A DNA stretch of 64,000 nt from Streptomyces sp. NBC_00569 (GCF_036345255.1 NZ_CP107783.1:3583501-3647500), one strand, 5' to 3'; shown: positions 43,438 through 52,713, counted from the first letter of the stretch. Translations and numbers: made by a program. Notes: a model not told the origin generated them from the letters alone.

Positions 43438-46400
43438 TCACGCGGCGCGGTACGCCTCGGTCAGCTTCGCGACCGCGTCCGCGTAGCGCCCGGACAGGAG
43501 CAGGTGGTCCGCGTCGGCGAACGGCTCGGCCACCGCCGGCGTGATGTCCTGCCCCACCTTCTGCTGGACGAGCAGCCGCGCCCTGCCCACCACCGCGCGG
43601 CCGGCCTCCGCCGACCCGGCCTTCTGCGCCGCGGCGGCCGCGAGGGCGAGGGCCTTGAGGGTGAGCGTGCCGCCGCCCGGCGGGGTGCGCAGCGTCGTCA
43701 GTCCCCAGCCGAAGGGGAACTGCGGGTCGTACGCCGTGTCCCCGACGTTGATCGGCAGCTGGGCCTGCGACTTCGGCCAGGTCACGGGGAGCTGCCCGGT
43801 GAAGGGCTTCGCCCCGTACAGGACGTCCGCGACGCCGTCGCCCTCCGTGCCGGGCAGCCAGGACGCGACGAGCGCGTCGATGTCGCCGAGCCGGTCGCCG
43901 ATGAGCTGCGGGCGGCCGGAGACGATGAGCACCGCGCACTTCATGGCGCCGCACACCTTGTCCACGGCGGCCTGGTCGGCGGGCGTGAGCTCCAGGTCGT
44001 TGCCGTTGCCGACATCGCCGATCCCTTCCGCGTACGGGGTCTCGCCGACCACGACGACGCCCACGTCATAGCCGTCCGTGGGTGCGGAGGCGTCCTTGGA
44101 GTAGGAGATGGTGGCGCCTGGCGCGGCCTTCTTCATGCCCTCGAGGACCGTCGTGCCGTCGGTGATCTTTCCGGACGAGCCCTGCCAGGAGACGGTCCAG
44201 CCGCCTGTCTGGTTGCCGATGTCGTCGGCGTTGGACCCGGCGACGTACACCTTCTGGCTCTTCTTGAGGGGGAGCACGCCGCCCGCGTTCTTCAGGAGGA
44301 CCTGGGATTCGGCGGCGGCGGTGCGGGCGACGGCGCGGTGTCCGGCCGAGCCGATGGCGGCGGCCCCGCTCGTGTCGGCGTACGGCTTCTCGAAGAGGCC
44401 CAGCTTGAACTTCTGGGTCAGGATGCGCGACACAGCGTCGTCGATCCGCGACTCGCCGATCCGGCCCGCCTTCACCTCGTCGATCAGGGTCGTCCGGAAG
44501 TCCTTGTACGCGGACGGGACCATGATCATGTCCAGGCCCGCGTTGACCGACGTACGGACGTCGGACGCGTAGTCGCCGGGGAGCTGGTCGATGGCCTGCC
44601 AGTCGCTGATGACGAAGCCGTCGAAGCCCATGCGGTCCTTCAGGACTCCGTTGATCATGGCGGCGTCCGCGTGCATCTTCACCGGGCCCTCGTCGTCGCC
44701 GATGATGTCGAGCGACGAGTACGAGGGCATGACCGTGCCGACCCCGCGGTCCACGGCCTCCTGGAACGGCGCGAGGTGCACCGCCTCCAGCTCCTGCCGC
44801 GTGACCTTGGTGACGCCCTGGTCGATGGTGTACGAGCCGGTGGTCGACGAGCCGTACTCGGTGCCGCCGTCGCCCACGAAGTGCTTGGCCGTGGCGAGGA
44901 CCTTGTCGTCCCGGTCGAGGTCCTTGCCGTCGCGTGCCCCTTGGAGCCCCTGGACGACCGTCTCCATCTGCTTCACGAGGGCGGGGTCCTCGCCGAAGGA
45001 CTCGTACGACCGGCCCCAGCGTTCGTCGCGGGTGACGCACAGACAGGGTGCGAAGTCCCAGGGGATGCCGGTGGCGCGGACCTCGGCCGCCGTGACCGCG
45101 CCCGCCTTCTCGGCCGTCCCGGGGTCGCGGGTCGCGCCGATGCCGATGTTGTGCGGCAGGACCGTGGCGCCGACGAGGTTGTTGTGGCCGTGCACCGCGT
45201 CCACGCCGTAGATCAGCGGGATCTGGAACCGCGTCGCCTGCGCCCGGAGCTGGAAGCCGTCGATCATCTTCGCCCAGGCCGCGGCCGTGTTCGGCGTCGG
45301 CGTCGAGCCGCCGCCGGAGAGCAGCGAGCCGAGGTCGTACGCGGCGACATCGCCGCCCGTGCCGACCGCGTTGCGCTCGGCCTGCGTCATCTGGCCGGCC
45401 TTCTCCTCCAGGGACATCCGGGAGAGCAGGTCGGCGACGCGCCGCTTCACCGGAAGCTTGGCGTCGAGGTAGGGCAGGCCGTGGGCGTCGATCACCACCT
45501 GCGGGGTCTCGGCGGGCGCCTTGGCGCCGGCGACCGTCAGCTTCAGGGGGATCGTCTCGGCGGGCTCGGCCGCCTTGTCCTTGAGGGTCGGTACGGACAC
45601 GGTGTGCGTGGCGCCCGAAGCGGTGCCGGCCGGGAAGGTGAACTCGCCCTTGACCGGGGTGTAGTCCGTGCCCGCGCCGGCGCTGCCGCCCGCGCTCTCG
45701 TACGCGACCGTGACCGGCTCGGCGAGCGGGGCGGAGCCGGTGGTGGCGACGGAGATCCGCACGCCGGCCGTGCCGCCCTCCTTCACCGGGTACACGGCGG
45801 CACCCGTCAGTACCTTTGTGGTCAGGGCGGGGTCGGCCTTGCCGTACAGCTCCACTCCGTCCATGGCGAAGGTGCCGGGCGTGCCGGTGGGCAGGGTGAG
45901 CGCGTAACCCCACATCTCGGTGAGGCCGAGGTTCTGGTCGATGCCGCCGACGGGCTGGTAGTCGGTGCGGTAGGCGAAGTCGCTGAAGGGGATCTCGACC
46001 TGGTGCCAGCCGGTCCACTCGTCGGTGAACGAGGTCGTCCACAGTTCGGACGCCTCGCCGTTCGCACCGCCGTCCTTGATCTCGAAGTTGACCCGCTTGC
46101 CGGTGTTCTTCCCGTCCCACCAGAAGCGGATGCCCTTGTGCGCGGACCAGTCGTGGCCGGGCTCGTTCGCGGCGAAGTCGTGGGTGAAGCCGCCGTAGCC
46201 GCTGATGTCGTACGTCCCGGAGAGGACCTTGTCGCCCTCGGGGGCGTCGTCGCGCGCCGCGAGCTCCAGCTCGGGCGGGTCGTCGCTGTCGCCTCCCCAG
46301 GTGAAGATGCCCTCCGCGGGCTGGGACGCGAAGGGAACCTCTCCCTCGAAGCGGTCGACGGGCACCGGCGGCGGTTCCTCCGCGCCGGTCGCCGCGCCTG

Positions 46401-46464
46401 CCGACGCGAGCGGGAGCAGCCCCGTGAGCAGGGCTGCGGAGACGAGCAGGGCGGTTCTTCGCAT
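43438..46464 (-). CDS. Secreted glycoside hydrolase family 3 enzyme with CBM and Calx-beta domains
   Basis: A 1008-residue exported beta-glucosidase-like enzyme. Order: signal peptide (MRRTALLVSAALLTGLL...), a CBM11-like jelly-roll (VDRFEGE...ELYGKADP, ~40-215), a Calx-beta-like domain (~220-330), the GH3 barrel with nucleophile Asp in GFVISDWQAID (~619), the GH3 C-terminal domain (QVLLKNAGGVLPLKK), and a helical C-terminal appendix. ATG 46464 begins the signal peptide and has GAAGGGAAG upstream; the longer frame to 46536 is rejected. It diverges from a GH30 gene across 280 bp, so the two are probably co-regulated for glucan breakdown. Confidence 0.9.
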   Translation of the reverse strand: MRRTALLVSAALLTGLLPLASAGAATGAEEPPPVPVDRFEGEVPFASQPAEGIFTWGGDSDDPPELELAARDDAPEGDKVLSGTYDISGYGGFTHDFAANEPGHDWSAHKGIRFWWDGKNTGKRVNFEIKDGGANGEASELWTTSFTDEWTGWHQVEIPFSDFAYRTDYQPVGGIDQNLGLTEMWGYALTLPTGTPGTFAMDGVELYGKADPALTTKVLTGAAVYPVKEGGTAGVRISVATTGSAPLAEPVTVAYESAGGSAGAGTDYTPVKGEFTFPAGTASGATHTVSVPTLKDKAAEPAETIPLKLTVAGAKAPAETPQVVIDAHGLPYLDAKLPVKRRVADLLSRMSLEEKAGQMTQAERNAVGTGGDVAAYDLGSLLSGGGSTPTPNTAAAWAKMIDGFQLRAQATRFQIPLIYGVDAVHGHNNLVGATVLPHNIGIGATRDPGTAEKAGAVTAAEVRATGIPWDFAPCLCVTRDERWGRSYESFGEDPALVKQMETVVQGLQGARDGKDLDRDDKVLATAKHFVGDGGTEYGSSTTGSYTIDQGVTKVTRQELEAVHLAPFQEAVDRGVGTVMPSYSSLDIIGDDEGPVKMHADAAMINGVLKDRMGFDGFVISDWQAIDQLPGDYASDVRTSVNAGLDMIMVPSAYKDFRTTLIDEVKAGRIGESRIDDAVSRILTQKFKLGLFEKPYADTSGAAAIGSAGHRAVARTAAAESQVLLKNAGGVLPLKKSQKVYVAGSNADDIGNQTGGWTVSWQGSSGKITDGTTVLEGMKKAAPGATISYSKDASAPTDGYDVGVVVVGETPYAEGIGDVGNGNDLELTPADQAAVDKVCGAMKCAVLIVSGRPQLIGDRLGDIDALVASWLPGTEGDGVADVLYGAKPFTGQLPVTWPKSQAQLPINVGDTAYDPQFPFGWGLTTLRTPPGGGTLTLKALALAAAAAQKAGSAEAGRAVVGRARLLVQQKVGQDITPAVAEPFADADHLLLSGRYADAVAKLTEAYRAA

Positions 46465-46539
46465 GGACTTCCCTTCGGCCGGTTCGGGTACGCGCCGCAA
46501 CCTCTGGGGGTGACGGGCGTCCCTGGTGAAGCTCATGAC

Positions 46540-46560
46540 TTAGCTCACGCCGTGAATTAA
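46540..46560. promoter_or_regulatory. Imperfect palindrome between GH3 and GH30
   Basis: TTAGCTCAC-GCC-GTGAATTAA: 7 of 9 arm positions are symmetric. It lies in the 280-bp divergent intergenic region and is a candidate shared operator for the two glycosidases. Confidence 0.45.
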
Positions 46561-46744
46561 CTGGTGCCCCGTGAACCCGTCAAGACTTCACGTCAGAACC
46601 GGTGCACAGCCAATTCCCGTGGCCTGTCAGGGCAGTTGAGCATTCATTTTCTGAACGCGCGCCCCCTTGACTCCCGTTCGCGGCCGTCATTTACTCACGC
46701 CTCGCACGCCCCAACTCCTCACCCCCACAGAAGGGCGGCGCACC

Positions 46745-48226
46745 ATGAGAACCCCCAGACGACTCCGTTCGGGCCCGCGCCGGGCGGCCCGGCTGCTCGC
46801 CGCAGGGCTGCTCACGACCGCGGGCCTGACCGGGCTCGTGGCCTCCCCCGCGCAGGCCGCGGGCGAGCCGGTCACGGCCTGGCTGACCACGACGGACGAC
46901 GCCGCCGGACGCCATGTGGTCCGCGGACTCGAACAGCAGGCCCCGTTCGCCTTCCAGGCGGGCACGGGCGGCGGTGGCGAGAACATCACCGTCGACGAGA
47001 ACACCCGCTACCAGACCTTCACCGGCGGCGGCGCCTCGTTCACGGACACCGCGGCCTGGCTGATGAACAGCAGCGGCGCCCTGTCACCAGCCACGCGCGA
47101 CGCCACGATGCGCAAACTGTTCTCCCCCACGGACGGCATCGGCCTGTCGTTCCTGCGCAACCCGATGGGCGGCTCCGACCTGGCGCGTTACGGCTACACG
47201 TTCGACGACGTGCCCGCCGGGCAGACCGATCCCGACCTCTCCGAGTTCTCCGTCGCCCACGACCTCGCGGACGTCCTGCCCCTCACGAAGCAGGCCCGTC
47301 TGCTCAACCCGAAGGTCACCGTGATGGCCTCCCCGTGGACCGCGCCCGCCTGGATGAAGGACAGCGGACAGCTCAACGGCGGCTGGCTGAAAGCAGAGGA
47401 CTACGGCACCTACGCCTCGTACTTCGTGAAGTACCTCCAGGCGTACCGGGACCAGGGCGTCCCGGTCGACTACGTCAGCGCGCAGAACGAGCCGACGTGC
47501 TGCGGGGGCTACCCCTCGATGAGCTGGAACGCCTCGGGGCTCGCCTACTTCACCAAGAGCGAGCTGCTCCCGAAGCTGGCGGCCGCCGGCCTGACCACCA
47601 AGGTCCTGGCGCACGACTGGAACTGGGACACCTACGACGGCTACGCGGCGCAGACCGTGGACGACGCGGCGGTGCGCGCGCACCCGAACTTCGGCGGGAT
47701 CGCGTGGCACGGCTACGGCGGCGACGTCGCCGAGCAGAGCGGCATCCATGACCGCTACCCGCAGCTCGACGCCTTCGGGACCGAGCACTCGGGCGGCACG
47801 TGGATCGCCGACCAGCAGCGCGAGGACATGCTCAACATCGTCGACTACACCCGCAACTGGGCGAAGTCGGTGACCAAGTGGTCGCTCGCCGTGGACCAGA
47901 ACATGGGCCCCCACAACGGCGGCTGCGGCACCTGCACGGGTCTCGTGACCGTGCACAACGGAGACGGGCGCAGCGGACAGGTGGACTACACCGTCGAGTA
48001 CTACACGATGGGCCATCTGACGAAGTTCGTCCGGCCGGGCGCCCGGCGCATCGCGTCGACCGGCAGCTCGGCCGTGCCGAACGTCGCCTGGCGCAACCCG
48101 GACGGCTCGAAGGCGCTCATCGCGTACAACGGCGGCACGTCCGCGAAGACGGTGACCGTCAACTGGGGCGGGCAGCACGCCACTTACTCGCTGCCCGCGA
48201 AGACCTCGGCGACCTTCACCTGGTAA
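46745..48226 (+). CDS. Secreted glycoside hydrolase family 30
   Basis: A 493-residue exported enzyme of the GH30 (glucosylceramidase-like) clan. Signal peptide MRTPRRLRSGPRRAARLLAA...AQAA, then the barrel with acid/base Glu in YVSAQNEPTCC (~249) and nucleophile Glu in FGTEHSGGTW (~346). The C-terminal beta-sandwich follows (ALIAYNGGTSAKTVTVNWGG). Family activities include beta-1,6-glucanase, glucosylceramidase and beta-galactanase; this one is unassigned. ATG 46745 has GAAGGG upstream. Divergent from GH3. Confidence 0.9.
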   Translation: MRTPRRLRSGPRRAARLLAAGLLTTAGLTGLVASPAQAAGEPVTAWLTTTDDAAGRHVVRGLEQQAPFAFQAGTGGGGENITVDENTRYQTFTGGGASFTDTAAWLMNSSGALSPATRDATMRKLFSPTDGIGLSFLRNPMGGSDLARYGYTFDDVPAGQTDPDLSEFSVAHDLADVLPLTKQARLLNPKVTVMASPWTAPAWMKDSGQLNGGWLKAEDYGTYASYFVKYLQAYRDQGVPVDYVSAQNEPTCCGGYPSMSWNASGLAYFTKSELLPKLAAAGLTTKVLAHDWNWDTYDGYAAQTVDDAAVRAHPNFGGIAWHGYGGDVAEQSGIHDRYPQLDAFGTEHSGGTWIADQQREDMLNIVDYTRNWAKSVTKWSLAVDQNMGPHNGGCGTCTGLVTVHNGDGRSGQVDYTVEYYTMGHLTKFVRPGARRIASTGSSAVPNVAWRNPDGSKALIAYNGGTSAKTVTVNWGGQHATYSLPAKTSATFTW

Positions 48227-48250
48227 CACGGGTGGCCGGGGCGACAGAGA

Positions 48251-48280
48251 GCCGGAGGGGCCGATCACGGCCCCTCCGGC
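48251..48280. terminator. Bidirectional terminator between GH30 and cimA
   Basis: GCCGGAGGGGCC-gatcac-GGCCCCTCCGGC, a perfect 12-bp stem between the converging genes. Confidence 0.85.
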
Positions 48281-48299
48281 GTCCGTACCTGTGCTGTCT

Positions 48300-49925
48300 C
48301 TACTCGACCGGCTCGACCCCGGCCCGCAGGAGCCCGTATGTGTAGGCGTCCTCGAGGGCGCCCCACGACGCGGCGATGACGTTCTCGGCGACGCCGACGG
48401 TGGACCACTCGCCCGCGCCGTCGCTCGTGGAGATCAGGACACGGGTCGTGGAGGACGTGCCGTGCTTGCCCTCCAGGATGCGGACCTTGTAGTCGACGAG
48501 CTCCAGCTTGGCGAGCTGCGGGTAGATCCGCTCCAGGCCGACGCGCAGGGCGCGGTCGAGGGCGTTGACCGGGCCGTTGCCCTCGGCCGTGGCGACGATG
48601 CGCTCGCCCTTGGCCCACAGCTTCACGGTCGCCTCGTTGGCGTGGCTGCCGTCGGGGCGGTCCTCGACGATGGCCCGCCACGACTCGACGCGGAAGTAGC
48701 GCCGGGCGCGGCCCTCGGCCTCCTCACGCAGGAGGAGTTCGAAGGAGGCGTCGGCCGCCTCGTACGTGTAGCCCTTGAGCTCGCGCTCCTTGACGCGCTC
48801 GACGACGCGGCCGACCAGCTCGCGGTCGTCGGAGATGTCGACGCCGAGCTCCTTGCCCTTGAGCTCGATGGACGCGCGGCCCGCCATGTCGGACACGAGC
48901 ATGCGGATGCGGTTGCCGACGAGGTCCGGGTCGATGTGCTGGTAGAGGTCCGGGTCGACCTTGATCGCCGAGGCGTGAAGGCCCGCCTTGTGGGCGAACG
49001 CGGAAACACCCACGTACGGCTGATGCGTGGAGGGCGTGAGGTTGACGACCTCGGCGATGGCGTGGGAGATGCGGGTCATCTCGCGCAGGGCGCCCTCGGG
49101 GAGGACCTTCTTGCCGTACTTGAGCTCCAGGGCGGCGACGACCGGGAAGAGGTTGGAGTTGCCGACGCGCTCGCCGTAGCCGTTGGCCGTGCACTGCACG
49201 TGGGTCGCGCCCGCGTCGACGGCGGCGAGGGTGTTGGCGACGGCGCAGCCGGTGTCGTCCTGGGCGTGGATGCCGAGGCGGGCCCCCGTGTCGGCGAGGA
49301 CCGTCGCGGTGATCGCCTGGACCTGGGCGGGCAGCATGCCGCCGTTCGTGTCGCACAGGACGACCACGTCGGCGCCCGCCTCGTGCGCGGCCGTGACGAC
49401 GGCCTTGGCGTACGTGGGGTTGGCGCGGTAGCCGTCGAAGAAGTGCTCGCAGTCGACGAAGACGCGGCGGCCCTGCGCGCGCAGGTAGGAGACGGTGTCG
49501 CGGACCATCTCCAGGTTCTCCTCGAGGGTGGTCCGCAGAGCCAGTTCGACATGGCGGTCGTGCGACTTGGCGACCAGCGTCACGACCGGGGCGCCGGACT
49601 CTACGAGCGCCTTGACCTGCGGGTCCTCGGAGGCCTTGGCGCCGGCGCGACGGGTGGCGCCGAACGCGACGAGCTCCGCGTGCTTGAAGTCGATCTCCTG
49701 CCGGGCGCGGGCGAAGAACTCGGTGTCGCGGGGGTTGGCACCGGGCCAGCCGCCCTCGATGAAGCCCACGCCGAAGTCGTCCAGGTGCCGGGCGATGGTC
49801 AGCTTGTCCGCGACGGTCAGATTGATGCCCTCACGCTGTGCGCCGTCGCGCAGCGTGGTGTCGAAGACGTGGAAGTCGTCGTCGACGCGGGAAGCGGGGT
49901 AATGGTCGTCGGTTGCGTCCGTCAT
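48300..49925 (-). CDS. cimA: Citramalate synthase
   Basis: CimA condenses pyruvate and acetyl-CoA to (R)-citramalate, which LeuCD and LeuB turn into 2-oxobutanoate for isoleucine, bypassing threonine. The 541-residue protein has the HMGL-like start FHVFDTTLRDGAQREG (18-33), the metal-binding HAQDDTGCAVANTLAAVDAG, QCTANGYGERVGNSNL, and the C-terminal LeuA dimer/allosteric domain (EGNGPVNALDRALR). The longer FDTTLRDGAQ-type N-terminus and length fit CimA rather than LeuA. Upstream lies a 220-nt leader with a short Ile-containing reading frame and a terminator, suggesting attenuation. Confidence 0.92.
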   Translation of the reverse strand: MTDATDDHYPASRVDDDFHVFDTTLRDGAQREGINLTVADKLTIARHLDDFGVGFIEGGWPGANPRDTEFFARARQEIDFKHAELVAFGATRRAGAKASEDPQVKALVESGAPVVTLVAKSHDRHVELALRTTLEENLEMVRDTVSYLRAQGRRVFVDCEHFFDGYRANPTYAKAVVTAAHEAGADVVVLCDTNGGMLPAQVQAITATVLADTGARLGIHAQDDTGCAVANTLAAVDAGATHVQCTANGYGERVGNSNLFPVVAALELKYGKKVLPEGALREMTRISHAIAEVVNLTPSTHQPYVGVSAFAHKAGLHASAIKVDPDLYQHIDPDLVGNRIRMLVSDMAGRASIELKGKELGVDISDDRELVGRVVERVKERELKGYTYEAADASFELLLREEAEGRARRYFRVESWRAIVEDRPDGSHANEATVKLWAKGERIVATAEGNGPVNALDRALRVGLERIYPQLAKLELVDYKVRILEGKHGTSSTTRVLISTSDGAGEWSTVGVAENVIAASWGALEDAYTYGLLRAGVEPVE

Positions 49926-50032
49926 GCTGATCTGGCTCCTGTGTCGGATCTCGGTCTACCGGAATGACCGGCTCCACCGTCCCCCTATGATCCCTCGCGC
50001 TCCGGTCCTGGTTCGTGGTGGGCCAGGAAACG

Positions 50033-50058
50033 AAAAAACCCCTCGCGGGTGCGAGAGG
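50033..50058 (-). terminator. Intrinsic terminator in the cimA leader
   Basis: On the minus strand CCTCTCGC-ACCC-GCGAGGGG (8 pairs, one G-U) is followed at once by six Ts. Canonical U-tracts are rare in Streptomyces, and this one lies about 108 nt before the cimA start and 55 nt after a small leader frame. Confidence 0.85.
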
Positions 50059-50112
50059 TCTGCGCGCGGGTCGAGACGACGATGTCCGCCCGTACGTGGT
50101 GGTACGTGGCGG

Positions 50113-50148
50113 TCACTGCGGACCGGCGCGCCTGCTGCCAATAATCAT
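50113..50148 (-). CDS. Putative cimA leader peptide MIIGSRRAGPQ
   Basis: An 11-codon frame ATG ATT ATT GGC ... CAG TGA, ending 54 nt before the leader terminator. It carries two consecutive isoleucine codons, both ATT, which is rare in this genome where ATC dominates. A stalled ribosome at scarce Ile-tRNA would change folding downstream. No clear Shine-Dalgarno precedes it, so it may be leaderless. Function is inferred from layout. Confidence 0.6.
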   Translation of the reverse strand: MIIGSRRAGPQ

Positions 50149-50219
50149 GGCGAACGAGAGCACGTCGGCAGTCTGCCACAGCCCGGGCGTGGCCCGGACC
50201 GTGGTCTCACGATGTGGGC

Positions 50220-51536
50220 TCAGACCGCTTCGGGCGCGCGCCGCGTGGCCTCGGGCCCGGCGACCGCGACCCGGTTCAGGTCGATGTCCCTCGTCTCGCG
50301 CATCGTCAGGTAGACGATCAGCGACACGGCGGCGCACCCGGCGACGTACCAGTAGAAGCCCGACTCCACGCCCGCGTCCTTGAACCACAGGGCCACGTAC
50401 TCCGCCGTACCGCCGAAGAGCGCGTTGGCGATGGCGTACGGGAGGGCCACGCCGAGGGCGCGGATGCCGGTCGGGAACAGCTCGGCCTTCACGCACGCGT
50501 TGATCGACGTGTAGCCGGTGACGACGACGAGGGCGAGCAGGGCGAGGCCGAGGGCCGGCCAGAAGGAGCCCGCGTGCTTGAGCATCGTCATGATCGGCAC
50601 GGTGAGGAAGGTGGAGCCCACCGCGAAGGTGATCAGGAGCGGGCGGCGGCCGATCCGGTCCGAGAGCCGGCCCGCGAGCGGCTGGATGCAGGCGAAGACG
50701 ATCAGCGCGCAGAACGAGACGAGCGTCGCGGTCTCCTTGCTCAGGCCGGCGGAGTTGGAGAGGTACTTGGTGAGGTACGTCGTGTACGTGTAGTACGCGA
50801 CGGTGCCGCCCATCGTCAGGGCCATCACGAGGAACGCCTCGCGCCGGTGCGCCCACAGCGCCGTCAGGGTGCCCTTGCGGTCGGCGCCCGCGTCGTCGGC
50901 GGACTCCTCGTAGACGTCGGTCTCCAGCATGTTGCGCCGCAGATAGAAGATGATCGCGGCGCCGAGCGCGCCGACGACGAACGGGATGCGCCAGCCCCAG
51001 CTGTGCAGCGCGTCGTCGGACAGCGTGCGCTGGAGGACGATCTGGAGGCCGAGGCCCACGATCTGACCCGCGGTCATGGAGACGTACTGGAAGCTGGACG
51101 CGAAGCCGCGGCGGCTCGGGTCGGACGCCTCGGTGAGGTAGGTGGCGCTGGCCGCGTACTCGCCGCCGACCGAGAGGCCCTGCAGGAGGCGGGCGATGAG
51201 CAGGACGACGGCGCCGCCGTACCCGGCGACCCCGTAGGTGGGCGCGATCGCGATGAGGACGGCGGACGCCGACATCAGCGTGACGGTCAGGGTGAGCGCC
51301 GCCTTACGGCCCTTGCGGTCCCCCACCCTGCCCAGCAGCCAGCCGCCCACGGGCCGCATGAAGAAGCCGACGGCGAAGATGCCGGCCGTGTTCATCAGCT
51401 GTGCCGTGGGGTTCCCGTCGGGGAAGAAAGCTCCCGCGAAGTACGTGGCGAAGCTCGCGTACACGAACCAGTCGAACCACTCGACCATGTTCCCGGCCGA
51501 CCCGACCAGGATCTTCTTCCATTGCTCTCGTCCCAT
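50220..51536 (-). CDS. MFS transporter, metabolite:H+ symporter type
   Basis: A 438-residue permease with 12 membrane segments. The MHS-family start is KKILVGSAGNMVEWFDWFVYA and the loop 2-3 signature is GWLLGRVGDRKGRKAAL. RLLQGLSVGGEYAASATYL follows, as in KgtP/ProP-like carriers of dicarboxylates, citrate or betaines. The substrate is not readable. It ends about 70 bp before the cimA leader frame on the same strand, but the leader terminator and its own promoter probably separate the two. Start ATG 51536 lacks an obvious ribosome site. Confidence 0.88.
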   Translation of the reverse strand: MGREQWKKILVGSAGNMVEWFDWFVYASFATYFAGAFFPDGNPTAQLMNTAGIFAVGFFMRPVGGWLLGRVGDRKGRKAALTLTVTLMSASAVLIAIAPTYGVAGYGGAVVLLIARLLQGLSVGGEYAASATYLTEASDPSRRGFASSFQYVSMTAGQIVGLGLQIVLQRTLSDDALHSWGWRIPFVVGALGAAIIFYLRRNMLETDVYEESADDAGADRKGTLTALWAHRREAFLVMALTMGGTVAYYTYTTYLTKYLSNSAGLSKETATLVSFCALIVFACIQPLAGRLSDRIGRRPLLITFAVGSTFLTVPIMTMLKHAGSFWPALGLALLALVVVTGYTSINACVKAELFPTGIRALGVALPYAIANALFGGTAEYVALWFKDAGVESGFYWYVAGCAAVSLIVYLTMRETRDIDLNRVAVAGPEATRRAPEAV

Positions 51537-51617
51537 GGGCGGCCACGGTGCCGGAACGCTTCACTCCATGACAAGGGTGTAACGCGCAACGATCATGCGT
51601 ACTTGCGTTCTTTGTGG

Positions 51618-52616
51618 TCACGCCTCAAGGGCGAGCGTGGCAAAGGTGGCCAGCCAGTGGTCGGTGGTGAAGTCGCCACGCTCCACGGCGGGCAGCCCGG
51701 CCTTCAGATGGGCGTCCGCCGCCTCCGTGAGGCGCGTGCGGACCGGCCCGTCCGGGACCGCCCCCGCGATGCCGCGCAAGGCGGCCGCCCGGCTGAGGGC
51801 GAGGCCCAGCAGGTGACCGATCTGCGGGTCGGCATGGTCGGAGACGACCGGGACCTCCAGGAGGGCGCAGGGCTCGCCGGCTCGCAGCGCGGGCAGAAAC
51901 CGGTCCAGCCAGGGCTCGAACTCCGGCCCCGTCAGCACCCGCCGCATCGCGTCGGCCTCGGTGAGCGCCGGGGAGAGGAAGTCCTGCCCCGACGGCTCCC
52001 AGTGGGCGGGCGCGTCGTGATCGCCGGCGAACCAGGAGCGCAGCCGGTCCCGCACGGCCTCGACGGTGGCCGCGGGCAGCCCCGCGCGCTCGCCCGCGTC
52101 GAGGACGAGACCCAGCGCGAAGGCGCTGTTGGGGTGGTTGCCGTGGCGTACGGGATACGTGGCCTTGGGCAGCCATTCGCTCAGCAGCAGGTCGACGGCG
52201 GTGACAGCGGGGGCGAGCGCGTCCGCCCAGCGGTCGCCGTCCGGGCTGCCGAGGGCACGGCACTCGGCGGCGAGCGCAATCAGCCAGGCCCAGCCGTAGG
52301 GGCGCTCGAAGGTGGGCCGGTTCTGCAGATAGGCGGCTTCCGTGGCGAGGTTGGCGGGGGTGAGGTGCCGGTCGAGTACGCCGATGACCTCGGCGTCCTG
52401 GGCGGAGTCGGGCAGGCCCCGCCTCAGGAGCCGGACGAGCAGCCAGTGCATGTGGACGGACGAATGCCAGTCGTAGGCACCGTAGAAGGCGGGGTGCAGG
52501 GCGCTCGGGCGGGTCTCTTCGTCGGCCGAAGTGACCAGGTGAGCAGTGAAGTTGGGGTACTCGCGGGTGACGTTGCCCGTGGCGAGGCGGGCGAATTCCG
52601 CGGCCTGTACGGTCAT
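51618..52616 (-). CDS. DUF2891 protein
   Basis: A 332-residue cytoplasmic protein of the DUF2891 type as I recognise it, an alpha/alpha-barrel-like fold. Landmarks are HPAFYGAYDWHSSVHMHWLLVRLL (pieces: HPAFYGAYDWHSSVHMHW), FERPYGWAWLIALAAE, HGNHPNSAFALGLVLD and DWSGQD-like EPSGQDFLSPALTEAD. The many His/Asp/Trp residues suggest a sugar- or peptide-processing enzyme. ATG 52616 follows GAGGAG. It lies downstream of pcp on the same strand, with a repeat element in the 97-bp gap. Confidence 0.75.
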   Translation of the reverse strand: MTVQAAEFARLATGNVTREYPNFTAHLVTSADEETRPSALHPAFYGAYDWHSSVHMHWLLVRLLRRGLPDSAQDAEVIGVLDRHLTPANLATEAAYLQNRPTFERPYGWAWLIALAAECRALGSPDGDRWADALAPAVTAVDLLLSEWLPKATYPVRHGNHPNSAFALGLVLDAGERAGLPAATVEAVRDRLRSWFAGDHDAPAHWEPSGQDFLSPALTEADAMRRVLTGPEFEPWLDRFLPALRAGEPCALLEVPVVSDHADPQIGHLLGLALSRAAALRGIAGAVPDGPVRTRLTEAADAHLKAGLPAVERGDFTTDHWLATFATLALEA

Positions 52617-52641
52617 GGGGAGAGCTCCTCGTGGGTGGGGT

Positions 52642-52690
52642 TCGGCTGCGGGGCGCCCCTTCGGGGGCGTGGGAAACTGCGCGCTCGGGC
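52642..52690 (-). repeat. Degenerate Streptomyces REP-like element
   Basis: A GC-rich unit with a GGGGCGCCCC-TTCG-GGGGC hairpin core followed by GGGAAACTGCGCG. From memory this matches a short intergenic repeat (core ...GGGGAACTGCGCG...) found in many copies in Streptomyces genomes. Only one copy was noticed in this window. Confidence 0.55.
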
Positions 52691-52713
52691 ACGGACGACG
52701 CACGGCCGCACGC

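Noticed and set aside
43504..46560. 1018-codon frame antisense to GH3
   Set aside because: No recognisable domains; the minus strand encodes a full GH3 enzyme with signal peptide.
28555..48226. Accessory block as a mobile island
   Set aside because: No transposases, integrases, flanking direct repeats or base composition shift were seen; variable content is only inferred from remembered synteny.
48300..49925. 2-isopropylmalate synthase (leuA) instead of cimA
   Set aside because: The N-terminal FDTTLRDGAQREG and overall length and pattern fit the CimA branch; the Ile-codon leader also favours isoleucine.
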